Assembly: GCF_900094925.1 (NCBI RefSeq)
Contig: NZ_FMAY01000014.1
Coordinates: 44,514-108,513 of the forward strand
DNA: 64,000 nucleotides
Source of the DNA: Kosakonia oryzendophytica
GTDB lineage: Bacteria > Pseudomonadota > Gammaproteobacteria > Enterobacterales > Enterobacteriaceae
Reading direction: 5' to 3'
The notes under the pieces are model-generated. The model saw only the letters and a list, made by a program, of their open reading frames with translations. It did no database searches and was not told where the DNA came from. This document shows, one piece after another, positions 40,339 through 50,790 of the stretch; positions within the stretch are counted from its first letter, which is position 1; each line of letters starts with the position of its first letter. Position numbers and translations under genes: made by a program.

Positions 40339-40770
40339 GTGAAAGAAATCGATAACAATAATGTGTATTTAGCTTTAGATGATAAAAAAAGTGATGAGTT
40401 TATCTTAAAGCAAAATATAGAAGCATTAATGCTCGATAAAAACAGCACAATTGAGCGCATTGCACGTGAACTGGTATCCATTCCCGCCGCGCTGGTGCGT
40501 CTTAAATGGCAGAATCGTCGGGAAATCTATCCATTACAGGTTAAAGAAGAAATTTATGGCGCGGTGATCAACGCCATTATTGAACAGAAGCCTGAGCTCA
40601 TGGAAAAGATCATGGGTCGTCTGGAAACCAACTATCAGCATATTCTGGGACGGGAAGCGGCAACGCTGCGCCTGAACCGTAAATTGATTGACGGTGAATA
40701 CCGCACATCAAACGTCACTACCGTCGCGCTGGATGAAGAAACCGCCGCGAACAAGCCAGACGCAAACTAA
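40339..40770 (+). CDS. Hypothetical soluble protein, second of a pair
   Basis: A 143-residue protein starting at GTG 40339, preceded by GGGGAAGAG. Acidic N-terminal part (KEIDNNNVYLALDDKKSDEF), helical body with a basic patch (LVRLKWQNRREIYPLQVKEEIYGAVIN), and a flexible end (VALDEETAANKPDAN). No membrane span. Coupled to the preceding gene. I know no relative and assign no function. The pair has no transfer marks such as integrase, IS or tRNA beside it. Confidence 0.7.
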   Translation: MKEIDNNNVYLALDDKKSDEFILKQNIEALMLDKNSTIERIARELVSIPAALVRLKWQNRREIYPLQVKEEIYGAVINAIIEQKPELMEKIMGRLETNYQHILGREAATLRLNRKLIDGEYRTSNVTTVALDEETAANKPDAN

Positions 40771-40884
40771 CTGGCCGTCGCCGGTTGCGCATATCATTAC
40801 TATCCAGAAAATCCTGAATCTTGCTGCAATAACAGCGCAGACAACTACCCTTAAGTACTCAACCACCGATATGGAGGGTACTTA

Positions 40885-41781
40885 ATGGCAACTAACCAGA
40901 CAAAAATTCAGGATCCCACCACGCAATACTACGCTGGCGATTACCCGCAGCAGAAACAACCCTATCCCGGGGTGCAGGCAAAAATGGATCCTGTACCTGA
41001 CTGTGGTGAAAACAGCTACGTGGGCAGCGGACGGTTGAAAGATCGGAAAGCGCTGGTCACCGGCGGGGATTCCGGTATCGGTCGTGCTGCCGCCATCGCC
41101 TACGCGCGTGAAGGGGCGGATGTGGCGATCAACTACCTGCCTGCGGAAGAAGAAGATGCGCAGCAGGTCAAAGCGCAGATCGAAGCGGCCGGACGCAAAG
41201 CGGTGCTGATCCCCGGCGATCTGAGCGATGAGTCATTTGCCCGTGCGTTGCCACACAAAGCCAAAGAGCAGCTTGGCGGTCTGGATATACTGGCGCTGGT
41301 CGCTGGCAGACAAACCGCAATTGAAGAGATTGCTAATCTGACCACCGAGCAATTTATTCAGACCTACACGGTGAACGTTTTTGCGCTGTTCTGGATAACT
41401 CAGGAAGCCATCCCACTGCTGCCACGCGGCGGTAGCATCATCACCACCTCATCAATCCAGGCGTACCAGCCAAGTACACACCTGCTGGACTATGCCTCCA
41501 CCAAAGCGGCTATTCTCAATTACAGTCGCGGGCTGGCAAAACAGGTGGCGGAAAAAGGGATCCGCGTCAATATCGTGGCGCCAGGGCCAATCTGGACAGC
41601 ATTGCAGATTTCTGGCGGTCAGCCGCAGGAGAAACTGCCGCAGTTCGGCCAGCAAACGCCATTGAAACGCGCCGGACAACCGGCTGAGCTGGCCCCCGTC
41701 TACGTTTATTTGGCAAGCCAGGAGTCGAGCTACGTCACGGCCGAAGTGCATGGCGTCACAGGCGGCGAACATCTCGGATAA
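40885..41781 (+). CDS. yghA: YghA, short-chain dehydrogenase/reductase
   Basis: NADPH-dependent oxidoreductase of the short-chain family, 298 residues against 294 in E. coli. N-terminal extension with [20 protein letters not shown], typical of the YghA/YdaD group. Cofactor motif [12 protein letters not shown], then catalytic Ser in [10 protein letters not shown] and YASTK with Tyr and Lys. The product end is [17 protein letters not shown] before ATG. E. coli YghA reduces a range of aldehydes and is stress-induced; physiological substrate uncertain. Bidirectional terminator follows. Confidence 0.93.
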   Translation: MATNQTKIQDPTTQYYAGDYPQQKQPYPGVQAKMDPVPDCGENSYVGSGRLKDRKALVTGGDSGIGRAAAIAYAREGADVAINYLPAEEEDAQQVKAQIEAAGRKAVLIPGDLSDESFARALPHKAKEQLGGLDILALVAGRQTAIEEIANLTTEQFIQTYTVNVFALFWITQEAIPLLPRGGSIITTSSIQAYQPSTHLLDYASTKAAILNYSRGLAKQVAEKGIRVNIVAPGPIWTALQISGGQPQEKLPQFGQQTPLKRAGQPAELAPVYVYLASQESSYVTAEVHGVTGGEHLG

Positions 41782-41790
41782 GCAGGTGAA

Positions 41791-41818
41791 AAAAAAGCTG
41801 GCGAGAGCCAGCTTTTTT
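41791..41818. terminator. Bidirectional terminator yghA / exbD
   Basis: AAAAAAGCTGGC, loop GAGA, GCCAGCTTTTTT: a perfect symmetric hairpin with A and T runs on both sides, between the convergent stop codons of yghA and exbD. Confidence 0.95.
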
Positions 41819-41836
41819 ACGTTTGGCAAGGGCAGA

Positions 41837-42262
41837 TTACTTCGCTTTCGCGACCTCTTCACCGACCAGACCGATTTTCAGATAGCCCGCCTGATGCAAC
41901 GTATCCATCACCTTCATCATTGTTTCGTAGTCTACGGTTTTGTCCGCACGGAAAAAGATGGTGGTGTCTTTTTTACCTTCCGTCATCGCATTTAGCACGT
42001 TGATCATCGTGTCATCCGTCACCTGATCGTTACCGATAAACATCGTGTTATCCGCTTTTACGGAGAGGTAGACTGGCTTTTCCGGGCGCGGTTGTGGCTG
42101 GCTGGAGGATGCCGGCAGATTCACTTTCACATCCACAGTGGCAAGCGGTGCGGCCACCATAAAGATAATCAGCAGCACCAACATAACGTCGATAAACGGC
42201 GTTACGTTGATTTCGTGCATTTCGCCGTTATCGTCCAGGTTTTCATTCAGACGCATTGCCAT
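41837..42262 (-). CDS. exbD: TonB energy-transduction protein ExbD
   Basis: Inner-membrane partner of ExbB and TonB that uses the proton gradient to power siderophore and vitamin B12 uptake across the outer membrane. 141 residues: a short cytoplasmic start, one membrane helix (PFIDVMLVLLIIFMVAAP) with the essential Asp25-type residue in FIDVM, and a periplasmic domain. Follows exbB by six bases in one operon. Confidence 0.97.
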   Translation of the reverse strand: MAMRLNENLDDNGEMHEINVTPFIDVMLVLLIIFMVAAPLATVDVKVNLPASSSQPQPRPEKPVYLSVKADNTMFIGNDQVTDDTMINVLNAMTEGKKDTTIFFRADKTVDYETMMKVMDTLHQAGYLKIGLVGEEVAKAK

Positions 42263-42268
42263 GACGTA

Positions 42269-43000
42269 TCAACCTACACGTAATTTCTGAGCCGCACGCA
42301 CCGGCTGCGCATTGCTGGCAGCCAGGTCAAGATCGCGGCTTTGCAGTAACAGAACCTGCGCGGCGACATCGCCGAGGGTGGCTTTGTAACTGCCAATCAT
42401 GCGCGCAAAAAGGTTGTAAATCACCACCGCCGGAATGGCAGCAACCAACCCAATCGCCGTAGCCAGCAGCGCTTCGGCAATACCCGGCGCCACAACAGCG
42501 AGGTTCGTAGTTTGCGTCTGCGCGATGCCGATAAAGCTGTTCATGATGCCCCAAACGGTACCAAACAGACCGATAAACGGAGAGATCGCGCCGATAGTGG
42601 CGAGATAGCCATTACCGCGCCCCATATAACGCCCGGTCGCCGCCACGCGACGCTCCAGGCGGAAGCCGGTGCGCTCTTTAATGCCTTCGTTATCTTCGCT
42701 GCCTGCGGATAACTCCAGCTCGTTCTGGGCTTCGTTGATTAACAGGGTGCTGAGGCTTTTCGCATGGAAGGAGGAGGCGATTTCGCTGGCCTGATCCAGT
42801 GAGCGGGCATCAGCCAGCAGGGTCTGCTCGCGCTTGATGCGGCGCTTTTGCGCCATCATCTCAACGCTTTTGCTGAAAAACAGAGCCCATGTCACCACGG
42901 ACGCCAGAATCAGGCCGATCATTACCACTTTAACGACAATGTCGGCGTGCTGATACATACCCCACACGGATAGATCCGTCTGCATCAAATTATTACCCAC
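42269..43000 (-). CDS. exbB: TonB energy-transduction protein ExbB
   Basis: Pentameric scaffold of the TonB motor. 243 residues from a GTG start, as E. coli has. Opening MGNNLMQTDLSVWGMYQHADIVVK (in part) is nearly the E. coli sequence; three membrane helices, with the conserved GYLATIGAISPFIGLFGTVWGIM and LLATAIGLVAAIPAVVIYN regions (in part). The gene has a Fur-like site upstream. Genes for TonB itself and receptors are elsewhere. Confidence 0.97.
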   Translation of the reverse strand: MGNNLMQTDLSVWGMYQHADIVVKVVMIGLILASVVTWALFFSKSVEMMAQKRRIKREQTLLADARSLDQASEIASSFHAKSLSTLLINEAQNELELSAGSEDNEGIKERTGFRLERRVAATGRYMGRGNGYLATIGAISPFIGLFGTVWGIMNSFIGIAQTQTTNLAVVAPGIAEALLATAIGLVAAIPAVVIYNLFARMIGSYKATLGDVAAQVLLLQSRDLDLAASNAQPVRAAQKLRVG

Positions 43001-43061
43001 TGTGTTTCTCCGCGACGCAAATCACAAAAACTGAGCGCCATCATATCAAAATGATGTCGAA

Positions 43062-43086
43062 TTGATAGTAGTTCTCATTACTATTT
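43062..43086 (-). promoter_or_regulatory. Candidate Fur box of exbBD
   Basis: On the minus strand AATAGTAATGAGAACTACTA followed by TCAA resembles tandem Fur repeats (GATAAT-type hexamers). It lies about 60-90 bases before the exbB GTG, where E. coli exbBD is iron-regulated. By eye only. Confidence 0.65.
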
Positions 43087-43209
43087 ACATAATGCCTGAA
43101 TTGAAAGCCATTTTCTTTGCGCTCACGCAGTAAACCCGCGCGACTGAACACGTCGTAGAAAAAATTAACACCCGCACCGCAAACAGGGATGCATCAACCC
43201 ACAATCATG

Positions 43210-43230
43210 GTAGTCTGGACATCCAGACGT
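43210..43230. promoter_or_regulatory. MetJ operator of metC
   Basis: Two adjoining met boxes with dyad symmetry, TAGTCTGG and ACATCCAG, followed by ACGT, about 22 bases before the metC start. They agree partly with the AGACGTCT consensus. MetJ repression of metC is established in E. coli. Confidence 0.7.
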
Positions 43231-43251
43231 ATAAAAACAGGTTGAGCGAAA

Positions 43252-44439
43252 ATGACGGCGAAGCATCTTGATACCGCTCTGGTAAACGCAGGGCGCAGCA
43301 AAAAATATACACTAGGCTCGGTGAACAGCGTGATCCAACGCGCCTCTTCCCTGGTCTTCGAAACGGTGGAAGCCAAAAAACACGCTACCCGCAACCGGGC
43401 GAACGGCGAACTGTTTTATGGTCGCCGCGGTACGCTAACACACTTCTCATTGCAGGAAGCGATGTGTGAACTGGAAGGCGGCGCCGGATGCGCGCTTTTC
43501 CCCTGCGGCGCGGCGGCGGTGGCTAACACCATTCTGGCGTTCGTTGAGCAAGGCGATCATGTGCTGATGACCAACACCGCCTATGAACCGACCCAAGATT
43601 TCAGCACCAAAATTCTCGCCAAACTGGGCGTCACCACCAGCTGGTTTGACCCGATGATTGGCGCCAGCATTGTGCATCTCATCCAACCCAATACGAAAGT
43701 GGTATTCCTGGAATCTCCCGGCTCCATCACCATGGAGGTGCATGACGTTCCGGCGATTGTGCAGGCGGTGAGAAGCGTAGCCCCGAACGCCATCATTATG
43801 ATTGATAACACCTGGGCGGCTGGCATCCTGTTCAAAGCGCTGGAGTTTGATATTGATATCTCGATTCAGGCAGGCACCAAATACCTGATTGGTCACTCCG
43901 ACGCGATGGTGGGCACCGCCGTTTCCAACGCCCGCTGTTGGGAGCAACTGCGTGAAAACGCCTATCTGATGGGGCAAATGTTGGATGCGGATACCGCGTA
44001 TATGACCAGCCGCGGTTTGCGTACATTGGGCGTGCGCCTGCGTCAGCACCATGAAAGCAGTTTAAAAATTGCCGAATGGCTGGCGACGCACCCGCAAGTG
44101 GCGCGGGTGAATCATCCAGCGCTGCCAGGAAGCAAAGGGCATGAGTACTGGAAACGTGACTTTACCGGCAGCAGCGGCCTGTTCTCCTTTGTATTAACTA
44201 AACGCTTAACCCATGAAGAACTGTCGCAATACCTCGATCCGTTTTCACTGTTCAGCATGGCCTACTCCTGGGGCGGTTATGAGTCGTTAATTCTGGCCAA
44301 CCAGCCGGAACAGATAGCGGCGATCCGCCCGGATGGTGAAGTGGACTTCACCGGTACCCTAATTCGGGTGCATATTGGTTTAGAGAATGTTGACGATCTG
44401 ATTGAAGATTTAGCTGCAGGATTCCAGCGTATCGTGTAA
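43252..44439 (+). CDS. metC: Cystathionine beta-lyase
   Basis: Pyridoxal-phosphate enzyme that splits cystathionine into homocysteine, pyruvate and ammonia in methionine synthesis. 395 residues, as in E. coli. The cofactor lysine lies in [11 protein letters not shown]; other family parts are [17 protein letters not shown] and [16 protein letters not shown]. Divergent from exbB, with a MetJ operator upstream. Confidence 0.97.
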   Translation: MTAKHLDTALVNAGRSKKYTLGSVNSVIQRASSLVFETVEAKKHATRNRANGELFYGRRGTLTHFSLQEAMCELEGGAGCALFPCGAAAVANTILAFVEQGDHVLMTNTAYEPTQDFSTKILAKLGVTTSWFDPMIGASIVHLIQPNTKVVFLESPGSITMEVHDVPAIVQAVRSVAPNAIIMIDNTWAAGILFKALEFDIDISIQAGTKYLIGHSDAMVGTAVSNARCWEQLRENAYLMGQMLDADTAYMTSRGLRTLGVRLRQHHESSLKIAEWLATHPQVARVNHPALPGSKGHEYWKRDFTGSSGLFSFVLTKRLTHEELSQYLDPFSLFSMAYSWGGYESLILANQPEQIAAIRPDGEVDFTGTLIRVHIGLENVDDLIEDLAAGFQRIV

Positions 44440-44556
44440 ACCAGGCTAACCGGGGTAAAGCTTCAGAAAATTCTCTGTTTCTTGCGCCCCGGATCAAGGT
44501 GTTTTTGGCGAGTTGGAGTACAATAGCCTCCTCTACGCGGTACCACAGGAACGTCC

Positions 44557-45216
44557 ATGGCTGTTATTCAAGATATTATCGCTGCGCTTTGGCAACACGA
44601 CTTTGCTGCGCTGGCTAACCCGCATGTTGTTGGCGTTGTTTATTTTGTGATGTTCGCCACGCTGTTTCTGGAAAACGGCCTGCTTCCTGCTTCGTTTTTA
44701 CCGGGGGACAGCCTGCTGTTACTGGCCGGTGCGCTGATTGCGCGCGGCTGCATGGACTTTGTATCCACCCTGTTTATCCTCACCTCCGCCGCCAGTCTCG
44801 GCTGCTGGCTCAGCTACCTGCAAGGCAAGTGGCTGGGCAATACGCGGGTGGTGAAAAGCTGGCTTGCGCAGCTACCGGTGAAATACCATGAACGGGCGAC
44901 CTGTATGTTTGACCGCCACGGTCTGCTGGCGCTGCTTGCCGGGCGTTTTCTGGCGTTTATTCGCACCCTGCTGCCGACCATGGCCGGCATATCCGGTTTG
45001 TCGAACCGCCGCTTCCAGCTGTTTAACTGGCTGAGCGCTCTGCTATGGGTTGGCGTCGTCACCTCTTTTGGCTACGCCATCAGCATGATCCCGTTTGTGA
45101 AACGTCATGAAGATCAGGTGATGACGTTTCTGATGATCCTCCCGGTCTTCCTGCTGGTTGCCGGGCTTGTCGGCACTGTTGCGGTGGTGCTGAAGAAAAA
45201 ATACTGCAACGCCTGA
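44557..45216 (+). CDS. yghB: DedA-family membrane protein YghB
   Basis: Inner-membrane protein of 219 residues, the same length as in E. coli. DedA signature pieces: [40 protein letters not shown] and a final double-helix region. The acidic residue in LPGDS and the Arg in FIRT are needed in E. coli. With YqjA it supports membrane potential, cell division and lipid balance. A strong hairpin terminator follows. Confidence 0.95.
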   Translation: MAVIQDIIAALWQHDFAALANPHVVGVVYFVMFATLFLENGLLPASFLPGDSLLLLAGALIARGCMDFVSTLFILTSAASLGCWLSYLQGKWLGNTRVVKSWLAQLPVKYHERATCMFDRHGLLALLAGRFLAFIRTLLPTMAGISGLSNRRFQLFNWLSALLWVGVVTSFGYAISMIPFVKRHEDQVMTFLMILPVFLLVAGLVGTVAVVLKKKYCNA

Positions 45217-45222
45217 CCCGCT

Positions 45223-45255
45223 GCCCCTCTTCCCGGCGAAGAGGGGCCGTTTTTA
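45223..45255 (+). terminator. Terminator after yghB
   Basis: Ten-base-pair stem GCCCCTCTTC / GAAGAGGGGC with CCGGC loop, then CGTTTTTA. It borders the convergent yqhC stop codon. Confidence 0.85.
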
Positions 45256-46152
45256 CATCCCCTGCATGGTACGAATTCTCGCCACATCCTCTCCCGGCGT
45301 CAGACCAAAATAGCGTTTAAACTCGCGGCTGAACTGCGACGGACTTTCATAGCCAACCCGTATCGCCGCAGCGCTGGCTTTCATACCATCATGCACCATC
45401 AGCATACGTGCTTTGTGCAGACGGTAGCTCTTCAGGTACTGCAAAGGCGACGTGCTGGTCACTGACTTAAAGTTGTGGTGAAACGCCGACACGCTCATAT
45501 TGGCTTCAGCGGCAAGCTGATCGACGCTCAGATTCTCCGTGTACTGGCTCTCAATGCGCTTCAGCACCCGGCTAATCAGGCTAAAATGCGTCTGGCGACT
45601 CACCAGTGCCAGCAACGCACCGCCGCGCGGCCCGGTCAGCACGTGGTAAAGGATCTCGCGGATAATCTGTTTACCGAGAATACGCGCATCCAGCGGGCGC
45701 TCCATCACGTCCAGCAAGCGTTCGGCGGCGCACAGGATCTCTTCCGACAGGACCGCCGAGTTAATCCCGCTCGCGGCGATATCAGGGCGAAAGAGTTCAT
45801 CTTCGCCGATATCCATCAACAGTTCCTGTAATTGCAGGATATCGACGTTTACGCGAAGACCCGCCAATGGCACCTCCGGCGTGGCAAAGGTTTCACACTC
45901 AAACGGTAACGGCACCGTCAGTAATAAATACTCGTTAGTGTCATAGCGAAAAACGCGCTCATTGATATAACCGATTTTATGACCGGAAAAGAGAAAAACG
46001 ATCCCCGGAAGGTACATCACCGGTGTTCGGGTTCCCGGCTGAGTCCCGTACAGCAAACGGATATCCGGCAGCAGTTCACTGAGTGTGTTTTCATTTATTT
46101 TCAGAGCCTTAATCTTTTCTGTCAGGTGCAAACAAATCTCTTCGCGCTTCAT
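45253..46152 (-). CDS. yqhC: AraC-family activator YqhC
   Basis: Transcription factor of 299 residues. N-terminal AraC_N cupin-like sensor ([26 protein letters not shown], in part) and C-terminal double helix-turn-helix ([25 protein letters not shown] and [22 protein letters not shown], in part). In E. coli it senses aldehydes such as glyoxal and furfural and activates yqhD and dkgA, which lie divergently here in the same arrangement. Confidence 0.95.
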   Translation of the reverse strand: MKREEICLHLTEKIKALKINENTLSELLPDIRLLYGTQPGTRTPVMYLPGIVFLFSGHKIGYINERVFRYDTNEYLLLTVPLPFECETFATPEVPLAGLRVNVDILQLQELLMDIGEDELFRPDIAASGINSAVLSEEILCAAERLLDVMERPLDARILGKQIIREILYHVLTGPRGGALLALVSRQTHFSLISRVLKRIESQYTENLSVDQLAAEANMSVSAFHHNFKSVTSTSPLQYLKSYRLHKARMLMVHDGMKASAAAIRVGYESPSQFSREFKRYFGLTPGEDVARIRTMQGM

Positions 46153-46344
46153 TTTCCGCTACTCCGGCAAGGCTTTTTGACACAGACAGTGTGCTCAGTT
46201 TTATGCTTTTTCTCCAGCCTAAAAGAGAAACAGGCAAGACATTCGCAGGAATGTGCATTGAGAGAGACGCTGCCCACGCCCACAATAATCCCATCAGGCA
46301 GACAGCTGCCGGACATTTTTCACCTAATGAGAAGGGAACGAGCA

Positions 46345-47508
46345 ATGAATAACTTTAATCTGCATACCCCTACCCGCATCCTGTTTGGTAAAGGCGCAAT
46401 TGCTAATCTGCGTGAGCAGATCCCGGCGGAGGCCCGCGTGTTGATTACCTATGGCGGCGGCAGCGTGAAGAAAAACGGCGTGCTGGATCAGGTCTACAGC
46501 GCGCTGCAAGGTCTGGATGTCCGCGAATTCAGCGGTATTGAGCCAAACCCGACGTACGAAACCCTGATGAAAGCCGTAAAAATCGTGCAAGACGAAAAGA
46601 TCACATTCTTGCTGGCGGTGGGCGGTGGTTCTGTACTCGATGGCACCAAATTTATCGCCGCAGCAGCGCAGTACGCAGACGGCATCGATCCGTGGCACAT
46701 CCTGCAAACGCGGGGGAGTGACATCAAAAGCGCCATTCCGATGGGTTCTGTGTTGACGCTGCCAGCCACCGGTTCTGAATCCAACGCAGGCGCGGTGGTA
46801 TCTCGTAAAGCAACCGGCGACAAACAGGCGTTCCACTCTGCTTTCGTGCAGCCCGTATTTGCCATCCTCGATCCGGTTTACACCTACACCCTGCCGCCGC
46901 GTCAGGTGGCGAATGGCGTGGTGGATGCCTTTGTCCATACCGTTGAGCAGTACGTCACCTATCCGGTGGACGGCAAAATCCAGGATCGTTTCGCGGAAGG
47001 CATTTTGCTGACGCTGATCGAAGAAGGCCCGAAAGCGTTGCAGGAACCGGAAAACTACGACGTACGCGCCAACGTGATGTGGGCGGCAACGCAAGCGCTG
47101 AATGGTCTGATTGGCGCAGGTGTACCGCAGGACTGGGCAACACATATGCTCGGTCATGAACTGACTGCGATGCATGGTCTTGACCATGCGCAAACCCTGG
47201 CCGTTGTTCTGCCTGCACTGTGGAATGAAAAACGCGATACCAAGCACGCCAAATTGCTGCAATACGGTGAGCGCGTGTGGAACATCACTGAAGGCTCTGA
47301 AAACGAGCGTATCGATGCGGCCATTGAAGCAACGCGTAACTTCTTCGAACGTATGGGCGTGCCGACGCGGTTGTCCGGTTACGGCCTCGACGGTAGCTCA
47401 ATTCCGGCGCTGTTGAGCAAACTCGAAGAACACGGTATGACGCAACTCGGCGAACACCAGGATATTACACTGGAAGTCAGCCGTCGCATCTACGAAGCGG
47501 CGCGCTAA
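46345..47508 (+). CDS. yqhD: NADPH-dependent aldehyde reductase YqhD
   Basis: Iron-type alcohol dehydrogenase fold (zinc in E. coli); reduces short aldehydes, including furfural, methylglyoxal and lipid-peroxide products, to alcohols. 387 residues from ATG 46345 (MNNFNLHTPTRILFGKGAI), preceded by GAAGGGAACGAGCA. Motifs: GGGSVLDGTK for the cofactor, and metal ligands in VVDAFVHTVEQY, GHELTAMHGLDHAQTL. Target of YqhC. Followed by dkgA on the same strand, 101 bases downstream. Confidence 0.97.
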   Translation: MNNFNLHTPTRILFGKGAIANLREQIPAEARVLITYGGGSVKKNGVLDQVYSALQGLDVREFSGIEPNPTYETLMKAVKIVQDEKITFLLAVGGGSVLDGTKFIAAAAQYADGIDPWHILQTRGSDIKSAIPMGSVLTLPATGSESNAGAVVSRKATGDKQAFHSAFVQPVFAILDPVYTYTLPPRQVANGVVDAFVHTVEQYVTYPVDGKIQDRFAEGILLTLIEEGPKALQEPENYDVRANVMWAATQALNGLIGAGVPQDWATHMLGHELTAMHGLDHAQTLAVVLPALWNEKRDTKHAKLLQYGERVWNITEGSENERIDAAIEATRNFFERMGVPTRLSGYGLDGSSIPALLSKLEEHGMTQLGEHQDITLEVSRRIYEAAR

Positions 47509-47609
47509 GGTCGTCTGGCAACGGCTTTCGTTTTTGGTTTTTTCGACCACACTTAATGCACACCACCTTACCGGGCCTGTCCCGGTAAGCCTATTGAAAG
47601 GAGAAATGC

Positions 47610-48437
47610 ATGACACATCCCACCGTGATTAAGCTTTCTGACGGCACACTGATGCCGCAACTGGGTCTTGGCGTGTGGAAAGCGAGCAACGAGGAAGTGG
47701 TTACCGCGATTCATAAGGCACTGGACGTGGGGTATCGATCCATTGATACCGCCGCAGCCTATAAAAATGAAGAAGGCGTGGGCAAAGCGATTGCCAGCTC
47801 GGGCGTACCGCGCGATGAGTTATTTATTACCACCAAGTTGTGGAATGACGATCAGCAGCGCCCGGCGCAAGCATTAAAAGAAAGTCTGAAAAAACTGCAG
47901 CTTGATTATGTGGATCTCTATCTGATGCACTGGCCAGTACCGGCCATCGATCATTATGTCGAGGCGTGGCAAGGGATGATCGCATTACAGCAGCAGGGGC
48001 TGGTGAAGAGCATCGGCGTGTGCAACTTTCAGATCCCACACCTGCAACGCCTGATCGATGAAACCAGCGTCGCGCCGGTGATTAACCAAATCGAGCTACA
48101 CCCGTTGATGCAGCAGCGCCAGTTGCACGCCTGGAATGCCACACACAAGATCCAGACCGAGTCCTGGAGCCCGCTGGCACAGGGCGGTGAAGGGGTCTTC
48201 GATCAGAAAATCATCCGTTCGCTGGCGGATAAATACAGCAAAACACCTGCACAGATAGTGATCCGCTGGCATCTTGATAGCGGTCTGGTGGTGATCCCGA
48301 AATCGGTCACGCCGTCGCGCATTGCCGAAAACTTTGATGTCTGGGATTTCCGCCTGGATAAAGACGAGCTGGCGGAAATTGCCAAACTGGATGCCGGTAA
48401 ACGGCTGGGGCCAGACCCGGATCAGTTCGGCGGTTGA
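47610..48437 (+). CDS. dkgA: 2,5-diketo-D-gluconate reductase A / methylglyoxal reductase
   Basis: Aldo-keto reductase (YqhE, AKR5C) of 275 residues. Catalytic tetrad visible: Asp and Tyr in SIDTAAAYKNEE, Lys in FITTKLW, His in LYLMHWPVP. Cofactor end VVIPKSVTPSRIAENF. It reduces methylglyoxal, beta-keto esters and 2,5-diketogluconate with NADPH. Good ribosome site GAAAGGAGAAATGC. Controlled with yqhD. E. coli genes yqhG and yqhH, next in K-12, are absent. Confidence 0.96.
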   Translation: MTHPTVIKLSDGTLMPQLGLGVWKASNEEVVTAIHKALDVGYRSIDTAAAYKNEEGVGKAIASSGVPRDELFITTKLWNDDQQRPAQALKESLKKLQLDYVDLYLMHWPVPAIDHYVEAWQGMIALQQQGLVKSIGVCNFQIPHLQRLIDETSVAPVINQIELHPLMQQRQLHAWNATHKIQTESWSPLAQGGEGVFDQKIIRSLADKYSKTPAQIVIRWHLDSGLVVIPKSVTPSRIAENFDVWDFRLDKDELAEIAKLDAGKRLGPDPDQFGG

Positions 48438-48452
48438 ATGCCCGTTGAGCAC

Positions 48453-48485
48453 AAAAAAATGCCCGGTGTAAACCGGGCATTTTTA
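48453..48485. terminator. Bidirectional terminator dkgA / ygiQ
   Basis: AAAAAAATGCCCGG, loop TGTAAA, CCGGGCATTTTT between convergent stop codons, with A and T runs on both sides. Confidence 0.92.
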
Positions 48486-48492
48486 GGGTGAC

Positions 48493-50661
48493 TTAACGCA
48501 CCCGCGTGGCTTTTTTCTTCGTGGATGCAGCGCTTTTACCGTTGCTACGCTGGTGCACAATCGGCGTATGTTTGGTCAACGCTGGCTGTGACTGGCGGTT
48601 CTGACGGCGCGCTTCACGCATCTCTTCCAGCGTCGGTGCCGGCACCAGGCATTCGCGGCGCGAGCCAATCAAATGCTTTTTACCCATCGCTTCCAGCGCC
48701 TGGCGCAGCAGCGGCCAGTTGGCCGGATCGTGGTAACGCAGCAGCGCTTTATGCAGACGGCGCTGTTTGTCCCCTTTGGGGACCACCACCTCTTCGCTCT
48801 TATAGTCGATTTTCGACAGCGGGTTTTTGCCGGTGTAATACATGGTTGTCGAGTTCGCCAGCGGTGAGGGATAGAAGTTCTGTACCTGGTCAAGACGGAA
48901 GCGGTGACGCTTCAGCCACAGCGCCAGGTTCACCATGTCTTCATCACGCGTACCGGGGTGGGCGGAGATAAAATAGGGGATCAGATACTGTTCTTTGCCC
49001 GCCTGTTTGGAATAGGTGTCGAACAACTGCTTAAAGCGGTCATAGCTGCCCATTCCCGGCTTCATCATCTTCGACAGCGGACCTTCTTCAGTGTGTTCCG
49101 GCGCAATCTTCAGATACCCGCCCACGTGGTGCGTCGCCAGCTCTTTCACATAGCGCGGATCTTCAACGGCCAGATCGTAACGCACACCAGAGGCAATCAG
49201 GATCTTTTTAATACCTTTCAAATCACGGGCACGACGATAGAGATCGATCGTCGGTTGGTGATTGGTATCCATATGCGGGCAGATCTCCGGGTAAACACAA
49301 GAGAGTCGGCGACAGGTCTGTTCCGCACGCGGCGATTTGCAGCGCAGCATATACATGTTGGCGGTCGGCCCGCCGAGATCGGAAATCACCCCGGTAAAGC
49401 CCGGTACGCTATCACGAATCGCTTCGATCTCATTGATGATCGAATCTTCGGAGCGGCTTTGAATGATACGGCCTTCATGCTCGGTGATGGAGCAGAAGGA
49501 ACAGCCACCAAAACAGCCGCGCATAATATTGATGGAGAAGCGGATCATCTCATACGCCGGGATACGGCTTTTGCCATAGGCGGGGTGCGGCACGCGCTTA
49601 TAGGGCAAAGCAAACACGCTGTCCATCTCTTCGGTCGACAGCGGGATAGCTGGCGGGTTGATCCAGATGTAACGATCGCCGTGTTTTTGCATCAGCGCGC
49701 GGGCGCAGCCGGGGTTCGTTTCGTGGTGCAAAATACGCGACGCATGGGCGTAGAGCACCTTATCACCTTTTACCTTCTCAAAAGAAGGCAGCAGCACATA
49801 GGTTTTTTCCCACGGTTTCGGGCGCGGCGGCTGCACCGTCACACGTTTTGCTTCCTGCGCTACGGGTTTGTTGTCCGCACAGGGTAAATCTTCGCCATAC
49901 GGATGCGGGATCGGGTCGATCTTACCCGGCGTATCGAGGCGGGTGGAGTCCACCCCGCTCCAGCCCGGCAGCGCTTCTTTGACGATGATCGCGGTGTTAC
50001 GCACATCGCGGATCTGCGAGATCGGTTCGCCCGCGGCCAGACGATGAGCCACTTCCACCAGTGGGCGTTCACCGTTGCCAAACATCAGCATATCGGCTTT
50101 GGCGTCAATCAGCACCGAGCGACGCACGGTATCAGACCAGTAATCATAATGTGCGGTACGGCGCAGGCTGGCTTCAATACCGCCGAGGATCACCGGCACC
50201 TCTTTCCACGCTTCTTTACAGCGTTGGGTATAAACCAACGTGGCGCGATCCGGACGCTTACCGGCGACGTTATCCGGGGTGTAGGCGTCGTCATGACGCA
50301 GCTTACGATCGGCGGTGTAGCGGTTGATCATCGAATCCATGTTGCCAGCGGTGACGCCGAAGAACAGGTTCGGTTTGCCCAAACGCATAAAGTCGTCTTT
50401 GCTGTTCCAGTCCGGTTGGGCAATGATACCAACACGAAACCCTTGTGCTTCCAGCATACGGCCGCAAATCGCCATCCCGAAACTGGGGTGATCGACATAT
50501 GCATCGCCCGTCACCAGAATAATGTCGCAACTATCCCAGCCGAGTTGATCCATCTCTTCGCGCGACATCGGCAAAAACGGCGCAGGGCCGAAGCAGGCCG
50601 CCCAGTACTGGGGCCATGAGAAAAGGTCACGATCCGGTTGGATCAGGGATATTGCGCTCAT
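48493..50661 (-). CDS. ygiQ: YgiQ, radical SAM protein
   Basis: 722-residue radical S-adenosylmethionine protein. An N-terminal B12-binding-like part (UPF0313, with FPAIPLS-type and [18 protein letters not shown] sequence) precedes the radical SAM core with the cluster Cys triad in [17 protein letters not shown] basic C terminus ([14 protein letters not shown]) is typical. E. coli YgiQ is also radical-SAM annotated with no proven reaction. Single gene between two terminators or spacers. Confidence 0.94.
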   Translation of the reverse strand: MSAISLIQPDRDLFSWPQYWAACFGPAPFLPMSREEMDQLGWDSCDIILVTGDAYVDHPSFGMAICGRMLEAQGFRVGIIAQPDWNSKDDFMRLGKPNLFFGVTAGNMDSMINRYTADRKLRHDDAYTPDNVAGKRPDRATLVYTQRCKEAWKEVPVILGGIEASLRRTAHYDYWSDTVRRSVLIDAKADMLMFGNGERPLVEVAHRLAAGEPISQIRDVRNTAIIVKEALPGWSGVDSTRLDTPGKIDPIPHPYGEDLPCADNKPVAQEAKRVTVQPPRPKPWEKTYVLLPSFEKVKGDKVLYAHASRILHHETNPGCARALMQKHGDRYIWINPPAIPLSTEEMDSVFALPYKRVPHPAYGKSRIPAYEMIRFSINIMRGCFGGCSFCSITEHEGRIIQSRSEDSIINEIEAIRDSVPGFTGVISDLGGPTANMYMLRCKSPRAEQTCRRLSCVYPEICPHMDTNHQPTIDLYRRARDLKGIKKILIASGVRYDLAVEDPRYVKELATHHVGGYLKIAPEHTEEGPLSKMMKPGMGSYDRFKQLFDTYSKQAGKEQYLIPYFISAHPGTRDEDMVNLALWLKRHRFRLDQVQNFYPSPLANSTTMYYTGKNPLSKIDYKSEEVVVPKGDKQRRLHKALLRYHDPANWPLLRQALEAMGKKHLIGSRRECLVPAPTLEEMREARRQNRQSQPALTKHTPIVHQRSNGKSAASTKKKATRVR

Positions 50662-50790
50662 CTTGCTTCCAAAAATGATAAAAAAATAATCAAAGGGCGG
50701 CGATTATACGCCGTAATTTGACCGGAAATGAAGGAGGATTTTGTACAGGACAGCAGCCTGACAGGTAAAAACCTGGCAGGCTTACACATG

